A DNA stretch of 64,000 nucleotides from Panagrolaimus kolymaensis. Its lineage: Eukaryota > Nematoda > Chromadorea > Rhabditida > Panagrolaimidae. The notes beneath the pieces were generated by a model. It ran no database searches. It was not told the DNA's origin and was given only the letters and a program-made list of their open reading frames with translations. This document shows positions 22,079 through 34,100 of this stretch, piece by piece (position 1 is the first letter of the stretch; each line of letters opens with the position of its first letter). The stretch covers positions 2,646,289 through 2,710,288 of the forward strand of contig JAJQJQ010000035.1 in assembly GCA_028622995.1 (NCBI GenBank). Direction: 5' to 3'. A program made the translations under genes and the position numbers.

Positions 22079-23110
22079 AAATTATTATTGCTGTTTTTTA
22101 TAAATATTTGTTTCGCTTTGTAAAAAAGTAAAACTTTCCAAAATTTATTTTTTTATTTTTCCAAAGCCACTTTCATACGAAAGAGCTGGAATTTAATTAT
22201 TACCTCAAACTTTGGGTAATTAAACCGAAGATTATTTCTTTTTCATTCGTTTTCTATCAAAATATAAAATAAGAAAGGATGCGTTGGGGCTTTTTTCGCT
22301 CATTTTTCTCTTTTTCTTTTTCAATCATAGAAAAAGAGATAAATAAATAACAATGCACGCACAAAGGTTGAAAATGAACGAATTGCTGCTGCATTTAGTT
22401 GTCGACTGCTTTTTTGAAAAAATATTTTTTTTTCAGTAATTATTCAATTTTGCTTTTTAATTATTAAAAAAAAATTAGAATGCTGATTGATTTATTGGGA
22501 AATTAATATTTACAATAAATTATTAAATACAATATTTATTTAATTTTTACCTAAAAAGTCCGCCACCCTTTCCTCTTTTCCACTGCCACCAAGGAGACAG
22601 AGTCCGGCGAGATCAAGTTTTTTTTCAACCAAGACCAAGACCAAGACTCTCGATATCATATTTTTTTTATCGAGACCAAGACCAAGATTTTCGATACCTC
22701 AATTTTTTTACCAAGACCAAGACCAAGAGTCTTGGTCTTGGTAAAAATGACCAATATTTCGATATTTCGAGACCAAGAGTCTTGGTCTCGCCGGACTCTG
22801 CAAGGAGACCATATAAAATGCCATTATTTCCAAATAATTCACTTAAAAGTTTAATTTTTTTTTAAAAGATGGAGTGCTTAAAGTAGCTTTTTTCAAACAC
22901 TTTAATTCATAAAATGGTAATGTTACTTATACTGTTGTTGAATGTGTTCGAATCAAACCAGAAATTTGTGCCCTTATATTTTCGCCGTTTATTTTGTAAA
23001 ATCGAAAATTCAATCGAATGTGTTTGACATTAAATTTGAATAAATGTTAATTTATTATTAATAAATACATCAAAAATTTCGCCAAAAATAATACACAAAA
23101 AATGCTTTTA
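22079..23110. other. Intergenic with one MITE
   Basis: Apart from the hAT-type MITE at 22598-22800, I see only AT-rich sequence. It separates the SFWDF fragment from the 3' end of the P450 gene. Confidence 0.5.
22598..22800. mobile_element. 203-bp hAT-type MITE
   Basis: Perfect 15-bp terminal inverted repeats CAGAGTCCGGCGAGA / TCTCGCCGGACTCTG are flanked by an 8-bp target duplication CAAGGAGA (22590-22597 and 22801-22808). The interior consists of irregular GACCAAGACCAAGA repeats in both orientations, which can fold back. The CAG start plus 8-bp duplication is characteristic of hAT elements. No transposase is encoded. Confidence 0.9.
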
Positions 23111-24935
23111 TTAATATCTTTGTTTAAGATGAGCAACAAAAGGTTCGGGTGAAACTGTGCCACCCATAATTCGTTCCATATTTGGTTTATTTGTCGGAAT
23201 TAGAGATATCTGAAAGCAATTATGATAACAACAAAAGTCACAAAAAAGTTTTTTAACAATTTTCTTTGTTAGAAAATAGTCAAAAATTGGGGACTTTGGG
23301 GTGAAAAAAAAAGCAATTAAGGTACCTGAAAACGATTAAATAAATTAGCAGCAAATAAATATAATTCCAATCGAGCTAATCCCTCACCCAAACATGCACG
23401 TTTACCAATGCTGAATGGAATTAATTCTGCTTTGGTTTGAAATTTTTCATTAGCATCAATAAATCTTTCAGGTTTAAAACTATGGGGTTCAGGAAAATAT
23501 TTTTCATCATAAAGCACAGTGGAAACTTGAGGGATAACAATTGTATCAACTTCAAGATTAAAACCATGAAAATTTGTGGATTGTGTAATTCGATGTGGAA
23601 CATTATTTGGAACTAAATTACATAGTCGCTGAGTTTCAGCAACCACCGCATTTACATATGGAAGATTCATTTTATCATCCAAAGTTATTATTCGATCAGA
23701 TCCAATAACTTTAGTAAGTTCTTGGTGAAGTTTTTCTTGGGTTTTAGGATTTGTCATAAGATACAAAACCATCCAAGCAAGGGTATTAGATGTGGTTTCT
23801 TGTCCAGCCAACCACATATCAAAAACGCATCCAAGTAATTGTCCATCACTAAAATTGGTTTTTAAAAAATCGAAAAGTTGGTCCAATAAAATTTTTTTAG
23901 GCAAATTGTAAAATCGGGTGTTGAACCGAAAAAAATTTTTTTTAGATAAAAATTTCCATTCGATACTCAACTTACGAGAATAAATCTTCTTTATCACCAG
24001 CAAGTTTTTTCTGTTGTCTCAAATAAGCTTCAACATAATCAGTTGGTTCCGAATCTTCGGTGAAATCAATTTTAGCTCGTCTTTCTTTAATTTGTGAAGA
24101 AAAGAATGCTTTCATTCCATCACCAAGAATTTCAGCTTTTTTCCATTTTCCTCGAAAGATAGGTAAATGCTTTAATATCCCGGTTTTATCATTGGCTAAT
24201 ACATTGAAAACAGGATCACCGCCCATTCGAATAAATGTTTTAATAAAATTTTTGATTTCATAAAATTCGTTTAAACTTTTCTAAAAAAAACATTGGTTTT
24301 TTTTATAAAAATGCAAATTTCTAGCATCGCAAAATTGTTAACTCTTTTTTTGCTTTTAAACTTACTTCATGGAAAGCATAACCAAAAATGAGTCCATTTA
24401 TTACACTTCCAATAGCAATATCAATGCTATTTTGAACGCTGATTTCTTTTTCACCTTGTTTCATTTTTAATTTTAAATCATCCAAAAACCATGAAACTTC
24501 ATTTAAAACTCGTTCTTGCATTAAATTTTTTCCTAATCCAAAATTCCTTAAAACATGTAAAGCAAATCGACGATGTTCACGCCAAATATGTCCATCAGTC
24601 ATAATAATTCCATAATTTCCACCTCTTAAAATTTCAGCAAATACTTCATTTTGTGGCCTTCCAGAATAAAAATCACCATTTTTTACAAAGGCTTCTTGAA
24701 TTTGATCAAAATCATTAAAAATGACGACAGGTCGTTCACCCATCCACATAGTAAAAATTTCTCCATAACTTTTTCGACAATATTCCATTGCTCCAATTAA
24801 ACCATGTTTATAAATATCCACTATATTTCCAAGCAATGGAAATGGAATAGGCCCAGGTGGAAGACCTTTACGTTTCCAATAAAAATTATAAATACATAAA
24901 CCAAAGAAAATCAAAGATATGAAAATTCCAATCAT
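23111..24935 (-). CDS. Cytochrome P450, CYP2-clan microsomal type
   Basis: Four exons: 24935-24366, 24280-23976, 23848-23326, 23209-23111; phases agree and give 498 residues, the usual length. An N-terminal membrane anchor (MIGIFISLIFFGLCIY) is followed by the proline-rich hinge LPPGPIPFPLLGN. Then WREHRRFALHVLRNFGLGK (helix C), AGQETTSNTLAW (I-helix oxygen-binding motif), ETQR (K-helix ExxR), FKPERF, and the haem loop PFSIGKRACLGE with the Cys ligand. The protein would sit in the ER membrane and oxidise small lipophilic molecules. Family members in nematodes act in xenobiotic and fatty-acid metabolism. An AATAAA signal overlaps the stop region. No lesion seen, so it is probably functional. 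Confidence 0.95.
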
Positions 24936-25852
24936 ATCGTCGTCGCCTGCTACTTCTTTATTTTTTAATCAAAAAACAACAAATGCGCAGTCTCCAAAAG
25001 AAAATATTAAAGTCAATTCAAAAACAATCTAAAACTTATAAAAAAAATTTCGCATTTAGTTTTTCTTTAAATACTTAATTGATCAAACACAAAGTTTATG
25101 TCGATCGTGTGTTTTCGAGTGTTTTCAATTAAACTCGAAAAGGAAACTTGTGTCACATTTGTGCAAGGCTCTAATCCTTCAACAAACAAAAAAATAGAAA
25201 AATAGAAAAAATCATGTTATCATCAATCAAAAATAAATATAAATAAAGATGTAATTTTTTTTGGTCGACGATAAAAACAAAACTAAAAAACACTCAACTC
25301 AATACGTCGACGATATTCCGCGCAACGGCACTTATAATCATCAACCGATATCTATGAAACATATAAATAAAAAATGTGTGAAAATTTTATCTTCAAAAAA
25401 ATGCGACCAAATTAGAAAGTTTTTAATATTAATTTTTTCATTATGTTTGCATTTTTTCGTTTTATAATTTTTTTAGGTCGTTGTTGCTAATGACAACACT
25501 CAAGAAACTTTTTTTTATCTCCAAAATTTAATAATATCAAAATATTTTTCAAACCACAAAACATAAATAAATAAAAAAAGAAGCAAAATGAAACTACAAT
25601 AAATCAATCATTTTTAGTTGAGTTCTTCTTCTTTGATCGACATCGAATTAAGAAGAAGGAGAAAATAAGTAAAAAGAAAGACACCAAATTTTTTTTAAAG
25701 GAATTACACTGCAATGCGATCTTTTTTATTTTAACGTTAATAATTAATCCTGATTTTTATTTAAATTTTTCGCTGTATTTTTAAAAAAAATGTACATAGT
25801 TTTGGTATATTTGCTAATAAAAAAACACGGTTGAAATGTAACAAAAATTAAT
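24936..25852. other. P450 upstream region, AT-rich
   Basis: Divergent flank without a recognisable gene; short frames only. It should contain the P450 promoter. Confidence 0.5.
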
Positions 25853-26095
25853 TTATAAAATTGCGGCGTGTAGGCCAAACTTTATAACAAATTTTTTTTC
25901 CAAATATCGTTCTTGAACAAACAAGTATGCAATGGTTCCTTTCGACCATTTTATTTTTTCGGCCCATGTAACAAGGATCCTTGTCGATGGAGAAGGAGAA
26001 CCCAATTTCGCCATATCAAAGCTTTTGAAGTTCCAATGGAAATCATCTGGAATGGCAAGTATCGTTCTTGGTAACACAAATTTTATCGTTGTATT
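25853..26095 (-). pseudogene. N-terminal half of the SFWDF-tail family domain
   Basis: Minus-strand frame of about 75-80 residues lacking an ATG start. It reads TILAIPDDFHWNFKSFDMAK, then PSTRILVTWAEKIKWSKG and YLFVQERYLEKKFVIK, ending at HAAIL. This aligns along its whole length with residues 8-80 of the protein at 60298-61419 (ILAIPLKFPWDFTNF, GTRMLKWAARMKWSAG, YIVVNDLWSDKDV). The C-terminal half of such a protein lies on the same strand 3.8 kb downstream (21743-22078), with the whole P450 gene in between. Either the two halves were one gene disrupted by rearrangement, or they are two separate truncated copies. Confidence 0.6.
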
Positions 26096-27245
26096 CTTTT
26101 GGGATACTTTTTACCTTTTTGCCATTTACAATTAATTGTTGTTGCACCAACTTCTCGCACTTAAGTAGTGGGCAAGGCAAATATTTCACCACAATTTAGT
26201 ATTGGATCTTCATAAAGAATAATTAGACAGAAAAAAGAAAAAAGATTATAAAAAATATTCAAAAAATTACAAATCGCAAACTGAAGAAAAAAAATGAAAA
26301 AATGTTTCGCTTTTCTTTTATTTTCTTGCATTTATCGATTGATGAGAGAGAAGCAATTACAACAGCGATCGAATTTAAAAAAAACTACATTTTTTTTGGC
26401 GATATTAAATCCAAAAAAGGAGAAAAGAAAAACAACTTGCATCGTTGGTTTAAAATTTTTTTTGCCATTTTACATCGAAAAAGCTTAGAAAAAACATTTT
26501 TTTTTCACATTTATCGCAAAGAAAAAGAAGCAGAAATATTTTCTGAAGATAATGAAAAAATCTATTCAAACAGAAAAAAATTTTTAAAAAAATTTTAAAA
26601 AATGGCACACATTTTTTTGAGGCATAAAAAATGATTAATCAAGGAAAGATAAAAAAATTTTATCGGACGTAGCTACACCACAAAGTGCTTTGACGAAAGA
26701 AAATAATAAGTTTTTTTAATTCTTGTTTCCTTCAAAAGTTTTTTTGTTTTTTTAAATAATTTTTTGCCATCAGCTAATTTCATTTTGTTTATAAATTTTT
26801 TACATTATCATTACACAGCTTTATTTGGACATAAAATAGTAATACAAAAAATTTTATGGTAAAAAAAAGTTAAATTTCAAATGATAATTATTAGAAAAAA
26901 TGCAATTTTACAACAACAAAAAAGCCTTGAGTAATTCAAAGTTTTGAGCCTTTGTTGAAAATATTTTTTCCATTTTACGGGTTACCATAAATATTAATTA
27001 ATGGTAATTTATTGATAGTGTAAAAAAGCAAGACGGTTTGAGAAAGAAAGAAAGGAAGAAAAAATATTAGTCAAAGAAGGCTTTTTCGAGCAATCATATC
27101 TACCAAGAAAAAAAAGAAAAAAAATAGACTTGAAACAAAAAATATTAACACTTTGGCAAATAAAAGGCTGAACTATCTAACCAAAGTTGTAAGAAAAAAA
27201 TGGAGATTAAATTTTTTTCAAATTAAAATACGATTATAATTTTTT
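26096..27245. other. Intergenic, AT-rich
   Basis: Frames of 64 and 98 codons on the plus strand (26294-26598) are Lys/Phe-rich and look like chance. No feature supported. Confidence 0.5.
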
Positions 27246-29210
27246 TTAGCAAAGTCCATTATTAATATTTTTAACCATGGTTTGACTAAAGGAATTATAA
27301 ATTTCTGATGCACTTTCCCCATTTCCACTAACTATTCGATCGGGAATGTTATTGGTTAAATATGGCCATAAACTAGTTTGAATTAAACCTTTACTATAAT
27401 CCAAAACATAAACATTTGTATTTGTGGCTGCAATTTGATTGGATAGGATAAAACCTGGATTTGGATCCATCACAGCTCTGAAAATAACAAAACAATATTT
27501 GGGGAGAAAAAATTGTAAAGTCCGATTATTTTTTGTCGGTGGTTTAAAAAAACTTACTCCATTTCACCCATAAAAAATACAGTATATTTTTGATATGGAT
27601 TTGATTGAATTGCATTATAAACAGCGGCTAATGGACTAAAAAATAATTTATTTTATTACAAATATTACTAATTAAATTTTTTGTTGCTTCTCCAAAAAAA
27701 TAAATAAAGTGAACTTACGGTTTGATGTAAGTGGACCCACTATTAGGATTAGGAAGTTGACTTTGTAATTGAATAATCGTTGAAACAAAATCATCATAAT
27801 TTTGAAAGAATAAATTTTGATTTATATTATATCCATAGGTAGTTATTGCAAATTGAAAATTATTTGCATATATTAAATTTCCAATTAATTGAAGAATTAC
27901 TGTATAAAAATTCTTTTATTGTTGCAATGTTATCGATGAAGACATTTCCCCAGCAAATATTATTCCATAACAATTATTATAATTTCCTGTGGGTATGGGA
28001 GTGGTTTTAAATGGACACCATGGTGGAGCTGTAGGCATATCGCAAGTGCTATCACAATATGTTGCAACAATATTTTTTATATTTCTTTTTAATAATTCAA
28101 TCGAATTTGAATCATTTGGATCAACTTGAAAAGAATAATTTGAATTTGATGAAAGTTTATAAAGATTGGAAATATTTTCATATCCAACTCCAATGGTAAT
28201 AATATCAATTCCATTTTCAATAAATTTTTTTGTCCAATAAAGCGATTGATTTACGTCTTCATCAGATTTTGAAAGGATTATTAAAGTATTTGTTACATTT
28301 ACTCGATGATTTTGTTGAATTGTGGAATTCCAAAGATATTCCAAACCACTAAAAAGAAAGGCTCTTTTTTTATTTTTAACTTTGATTGGGTTAATAAAAT
28401 AAATATTTCTTTGATAGGCATCGAAGTTGTTAGATTGCTTTACGCGTTTGTTTTCAAGGTTTTAAAAAATGGAGAATCACATATGGCGGCGTTTCAGAAA
28501 CTTTTATCAAATATTTCTTTTTTGTTTTAATTTTTTAGCGGTGTAACTGATTTCCAAAAAAAAAACAATTAATTAAAATTTCAGCAATTTTTGGAATCAA
28601 TTTCAAAAAAAATTGCAAATTTCTTTGAACTTTCAAAGAATAAGATTTTTGCGATACAGCACACGCATTTTTGATTTCTCTACAAACAACAGTGGTGATA
28701 CGAAAAAATTTTTTAAAGCTAGCTTACTTACTCAGAAATTCCAGAATATTTAGGATAATTATCGCTTAAACTTTCATTTAATTGTATGGTTAAAGTATAA
28801 TTAATATTATCTTCGCCATTAATCCATTTATAATCATGTAATGCATGATAATCATAATTATAAGTATGTGGAAATGGAATATATGTAACTTGAAACATTC
28901 GTTCATAACCATAACCGCCATCATTATAAAATTCATATGCTGTATCATCGAATAATTTATTACCAATCATATTTGCAATTGAATGAGCAATATCATGAGA
29001 ATTAAAATCATCGAAGCTATTATCCCATATAACTGCAATATCTTGATATGCTTTTAATTGTGATTCACAAAAATTTGATTCTGATGCTTCAAATTTTTGA
29101 GATTTAAAAAAAATTGAATTTGAGGGTTGAGATTTGAATGATGAAAGTTTGGCTTTAACAAAACAAGCAAAAATGATTACTAATAAACAAAATTTTAGCT
29201 GCATTGTCAT
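27246..29210 (-). CDS. Secreted protein with two VWA-like domains, one in-frame stop
   Basis: Four exons: 29210-28732, 28348-27719, 27635-27558, 27477-27246; phases agree and give 472 codons plus stop. A signal peptide (KFCLLVIIFACFVKA) is followed by a first von Willebrand factor A domain: DIAVIWDNSFDDFNSHDIA (MIDAS-like), LIILSKSDED and IDIITIGVG. A linker with several Cys leads to a second VWA: GIIFAGEMSSSITLQ (MIDAS strand with Asp replaced by Glu), then IYANNFQFAITTYGYNINQN and YTVFFMGEME. A TAA codon at 27916-27918 interrupts the second domain between LQQ and KNFYTVILQLIGN, while the frame stays open and homologous on both sides. It may be a recent nonsense mutation, a sequence error, or recoding. 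Nematodes have many secreted VWA/C-type-lectin proteins of this style; the ligand is unknown. Confidence 0.75.
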
Positions 29211-31144
29211 TTTTGTAAAAGCAGACGATACTAAAAAAAATGCACTTTGTCCCGATTTTTCTGTATGGTTTTATAGACTTTTTTAAAGATGACTAAAAAC
29301 AAATAAAAAAATTTTAATCAGACTTTTTCATTTTGTGTTTCTACTTTGATTTGATTTTTTGATAACATCAAAATTATTTTTTGTAACTACGCCTTTTTTA
29401 TTTTAGTTGCAACAACAGAAAAAGAAAAAGCTTAGGTTGATTTTTCCTTCTTATTTTTTGCATAGACAAACAACAAACAAAAATTTCAGAAAGACTTAAA
29501 GAAATAAATTTAATTCGAAAATTAAAGTCGTTAAAAATAAAATCAACCGATTAAACAACGTATATTCTCTTAATTAAGCTAGTTGAGAAAACAGTGGCAT
29601 CAATGATTTTTTTGAGTGAATCCAATCGTTGAACTTGTTGTTTCACAAATTTTAGCAATATTTCGCTGCAAAAAAAAAATATATTGCAAAATCATGGAAG
29701 TTATAAAATTAGAAAAACAATTTGTTTGTTATTTTATTTTTAAAGGCCATTAAAATGATGAAGGCAAATATAAAAAAGTGGAAATTATGATGCTTTTAAT
29801 TTTAATCCATTTTAAATTCGATTTGGTTTATTACAAACCTGCATACTTTTTGTTCAAAATTTGGATTAAATAAATTTTGTGAGTGAATTGATGGAAGGAA
29901 AAGCTAACAGATTTTTTAATTAAATGTGTTTATTATGGTCTAGTATTTAAAAAAAGTGTGCATTATTCTGCTTTAAAAATTTATTTAAAAAACATTTCTT
30001 CAAGTCTAAACACTACTTATTAACGTTAGGGTTGGCAGATAATCACATAAAATACAACAAAAATGAATAAATATTTGATTAGTGAAAGAAAAGGCTCAGA
30101 TCGAGTTATGTGGCCTTGAACATAAAATAGCCTGCCTATGTTAGTGAATATGAAACTTCGAGGTTTCATATCCGTTTATTCGAGGCAGCGAGTTAAATAC
30201 GACATACATTTTTATGGTTAAAAAAATAAATAAAAAATATGTGGAAAAGAACAAAAATAGTCGCAATTCAAAATTTCTGAGTTCCAGAGACATACCAATG
30301 TGCTTATGTGCAACAACATAGAGGAGTGAATCTCGTTTTGAATTAGGTCTTGAATTGGAGATATGAATTTTTTGATCCAAATATTTTTAATATATTTTAT
30401 AAAAATTAATGTCAAGAGGATTTTTAATCGCATACCAATGTTAATTAACCGGTGAATTTACCGGTTAATTATCCAACCCTAGTTTACTGTGGTTTTAAAA
30501 ATTTTAGAATATATGTCCATTGTACAAAACGTTGTAAACAAAGTTAGTGGTATGATAATATATTTATTTGACTTTAAGCCTTTTGGTCGGCCGACCGGCT
30601 GTTAGCATTACAAAATGCGAAAAGTGAAGAAAATCAATTCATGCTCGATCTCTTGGAAAAAAGAGAAAGATAAGATCGCCGATTTCACAGTTTTGCTGAG
30701 AAATCAAGACATCCATGAAAGTTTAATGCATAAGCATGAAATTTTTTTCTGGCACTGTATACGGTAAAAAATGCTTGAACCGAAGAAAAAAAAAGATGCA
30801 AAGTAATTATTATTATTGTTTTTTTTTTCAAATTGTAATTACAACAAAAATTTCTTTTTCATTTCCATAAATTATTTTTTCCCTTAAAACTTTTTTAGAT
30901 CAACAAAATGAAAGCGTAGGTCACGCAATACCAAAAAACAAGTTTTGCCTTGAAGAAAAAAATTTTTTTAATGGAACCAATTTGATCAAAAAAATTGTTG
31001 CATTTAGTTAGAAAAATATAAATATTTCCTTCATTATTTTCTTTTCTCTTTTGTTTGTAGAAATTATACGTGGAACCATTAATTTGCTAATAATATTTTG
31101 AGTTTTTATGATTTTTTGCTAACTCCATCATTTTAATTTTCAGA
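29211..31144. other. Intergenic between VWA gene and THADA gene
   Basis: About 1.9 kb of divergent promoter space. It contains a possible MITE (30027-30481); the rest is AT-rich without a recognisable gene. Confidence 0.5.
30027..30481. mobile_element. Possible 455-bp MITE with TAGGGTTGG ends
   Basis: TAGGGTTGG starts the segment and CCAACCCTA ends it; the next bases (CAGATAAT / ATTAATTA) are also roughly complementary. Near the right end lies a palindrome, AATTAACCGGTGAATTTACCGGTTAATT in outline. No clear target duplication is visible in the flanks, so the call is tentative. Confidence 0.4.
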
Positions 31145-34100
31145 ATGGCCTCCATTGATGATGAGAATACGGGTAATAATATTAATGAAAAAAACCAAAA
31201 GCAAATATTATGTCAGGTTTTAAATGTATCTTTATCGGTTGGATTTTTAAATCAAAAGATTAATCGAGAATGGAAGAAATCATGTTGTGAAAATCATCCA
31301 ATATTTTTGGGGGATTATGTTTTTAAAAGCATTCTCGAAGAGCTAAATGAACCAGGGCAACGGACTCCAACAAGGTTGTTGGATTTATCTATGGCTGTTA
31401 AAAGATTGGCTATAATCTTTCAGTAATCATTTATTTAATTTTGTTAATTTTGAGACTAACTAACTTATCTGCGTTTTAGAGAAGAAAATTTGGAATATAA
31501 TTTAACTTTAGCAATTTTAATGAAAAAATATATAACTCGATATATTCGTGATCCAATTCCCATTGTTTGTCATACCGTTTTGGATACATTAGATAATTTT
31601 ATTCAATCCAAATTAATTTTAATTGAGGCTAATGGCTCAAATGGCGAAAATATTCTTGAAAGTTTATGTCAAATGTTTCTTCATAGAACTACGAAATTTA
31701 CCATTCGAGCTTTGGTTTGTTTTATTTCCCTTTTTCTTTTTTTTTATTTGAGAAAAAAAATTTTTAGATTTTATTTATGAAACATACTCATTGCGATTTG
31801 ATTGATGAAGATATTTGGACAAGATTTTACTCTAAAATTGGAGCTCATGAGCTTACATCCGCTGTAAGAAATTTAATTTTATCATATTTGCCCCAATAAA
31901 TTCGTGAAATTAATTTTAGATTACAGATTTAATTATTTTTCATGGAATTAAACTTGCAAGTGAAGATAAAGGTTTAGGATTGCATTTAAATGAAATGCGA
32001 CGATGCTTGCTGGATGGAACAATAGAAATTCGTCGAGCAATTCAAACGAAATTATTACCAAAAATGTTTAAATCGGTTGAATTAAGAAATATTTTAAATA
32101 ATGAATCCATGATTTTGCTGAGTTTCGTTTATTTTTTCTTTTTTCTTATTTATTTGTGGGGTTAACTTTTTTGAGTTTTAGATGTCCATGATGAGTTTTA
32201 TGCTTCGGCAAATCCAATACGTGCGATTGAAGTTGTATTATCTATGACAAAATTTTTCATTTTTAATCCAACTAGCACAGCTTTATCTTGGCATGATTGT
32301 GTGGATGTTCAACTTCTTGCTGAAGCGGTGGTAGTTGATGATATTGAAGTTCGAATGCTTGGATGGCATTTAATTTGTCAAAATCCTCGTTTAACTCGAC
32401 CTTTTTCATATGATGAACTCCTTCTTGCTCGTTTATTTATAACATCAAATATGACAGAACAAAATCCAGGAATTCGTCAAAAAATGGTTGCAGAATTCAA
32501 AGTTTTAATGCAAAGAATGCGGGAATCTTATAAGCAACTTAAAAAGAAAATGGCCCTTGAAAATCGAGATTTATTTTATGAATTAGCAACATCAGAATTA
32601 TTTCCAACAAAAACTGAAAAGATTATATATGAAGAAAGTCCATGCAATGAAATACTTTTAGAAAATCATAAACATTTTTTAAAGTTTATCCATGATTTTG
32701 TTTTTGATTCAATTGGACGTGAATCAAATTTCAATAGAAAATTATCTGCTTTATTTTTGATTGAAATGATGCATGATAGTGAAGCTTCATATAAAAATGG
32801 TGCGGCAGGTAACAAACAATTCATAGGCTTTAATTTAGTTTACAGTTTTTCTTGCTGTTGAGAATTTATTCATTTTTGCACTTTACCGTTTCACAAAAGA
32901 AAAAGCTTCTTTTTAAATCCAATTACTTTTTAAGATTTAATGTACGATGAATTGGAAATGCAAAGTTGGTTGAATCAAGAATGCTATGATCGATTAAAAG
33001 CAGTATTAGATGATGAATATGAAATTAATCAAGGCCTTGCTGAAAAGCTTCTTTCAAAATTGCAATTTAAAAATATTAAAGTGAGCTTTTTCTAAAACTG
33101 GCCCATTATTAACTTTACACATATTTAATCCCATTTTTTTAGAGAACTCATTATGAAGACATTCCATTGGATTTTAAAAATAATTATTATAAATCTCGAT
33201 GCTTTTGGAAGGATGTTTATGCTGGAGGTGAACAACATCTGCAAGCAATGATAAAACATGTTCAAATTTTAATTGAAAAAGAAATTCAAAAAATTCAACA
33301 ACATAATGAAGAATACCTTGGAGGTCACATATCACTCACAAATTTAATTATTTATCTTAATGGCTTCTTTGAATCAAAAATTTATTACCAGCTGTAAGCA
33401 GCTTTTTATTTAACTTTGCTTTCATTAACTTATATTGGTTTTTTTTTTCCAGCAAAAACATAGAACCATGGGAAACATATATTCCTAAAACTTTGATACC
33501 TCTTTGCCTTACAGTTGGTAAACTCGTTTCCCCGGTAGTTCATAGTTGTGCACCAGAAGGTTATTATCCTGATGATCATTCGGAAGATATCGATGGACAA
33601 AAAGCTAGCGAAAGAGCAAAGAAAGCTCAACAACTGCTTGTTAATTGTTGGAGAACGCATAAAGAAATTTCAATAGTTTTTAAAAATTTCTTTAATTATG
33701 CTTTTGAGGTTTGCGGCATGGAAATTTTACTGTTGCTAAAGCTTTTTTTTGTTTATTTTAGAATGATCCAGCTCAATCGTTATCTAAAGTTGGAATGAAA
33801 TTACTTCCATCAAATTTACTACAAAATTTAATTGATTATCTTTGGACCCAATTAACGGAATGTCGACATTGTGGGGCATTTGAAAGCGCTGCATTAACCT
33901 TCCAAATAGTTTGTTCAATTTTATGGAAACTTGAAGATTCAAAAAATTTACCATATGATTATTCTATGGTTGATTCACCTATAAAAGTTTTAGATAAACT
34001 TATTCGATCTTTGGAAGGCGCAGATGAAGCATTAGGAATATGTGAAACTCGTCGAAGCGCAGGCATTCCACCTTTATTTGTTGCTATTCTTACAACTGAA

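Noticed and set aside
26294..26598. Plus-strand 98-codon frame as a gene
   Set aside because: Low complexity, no recognisable motif, no neighbouring exon.
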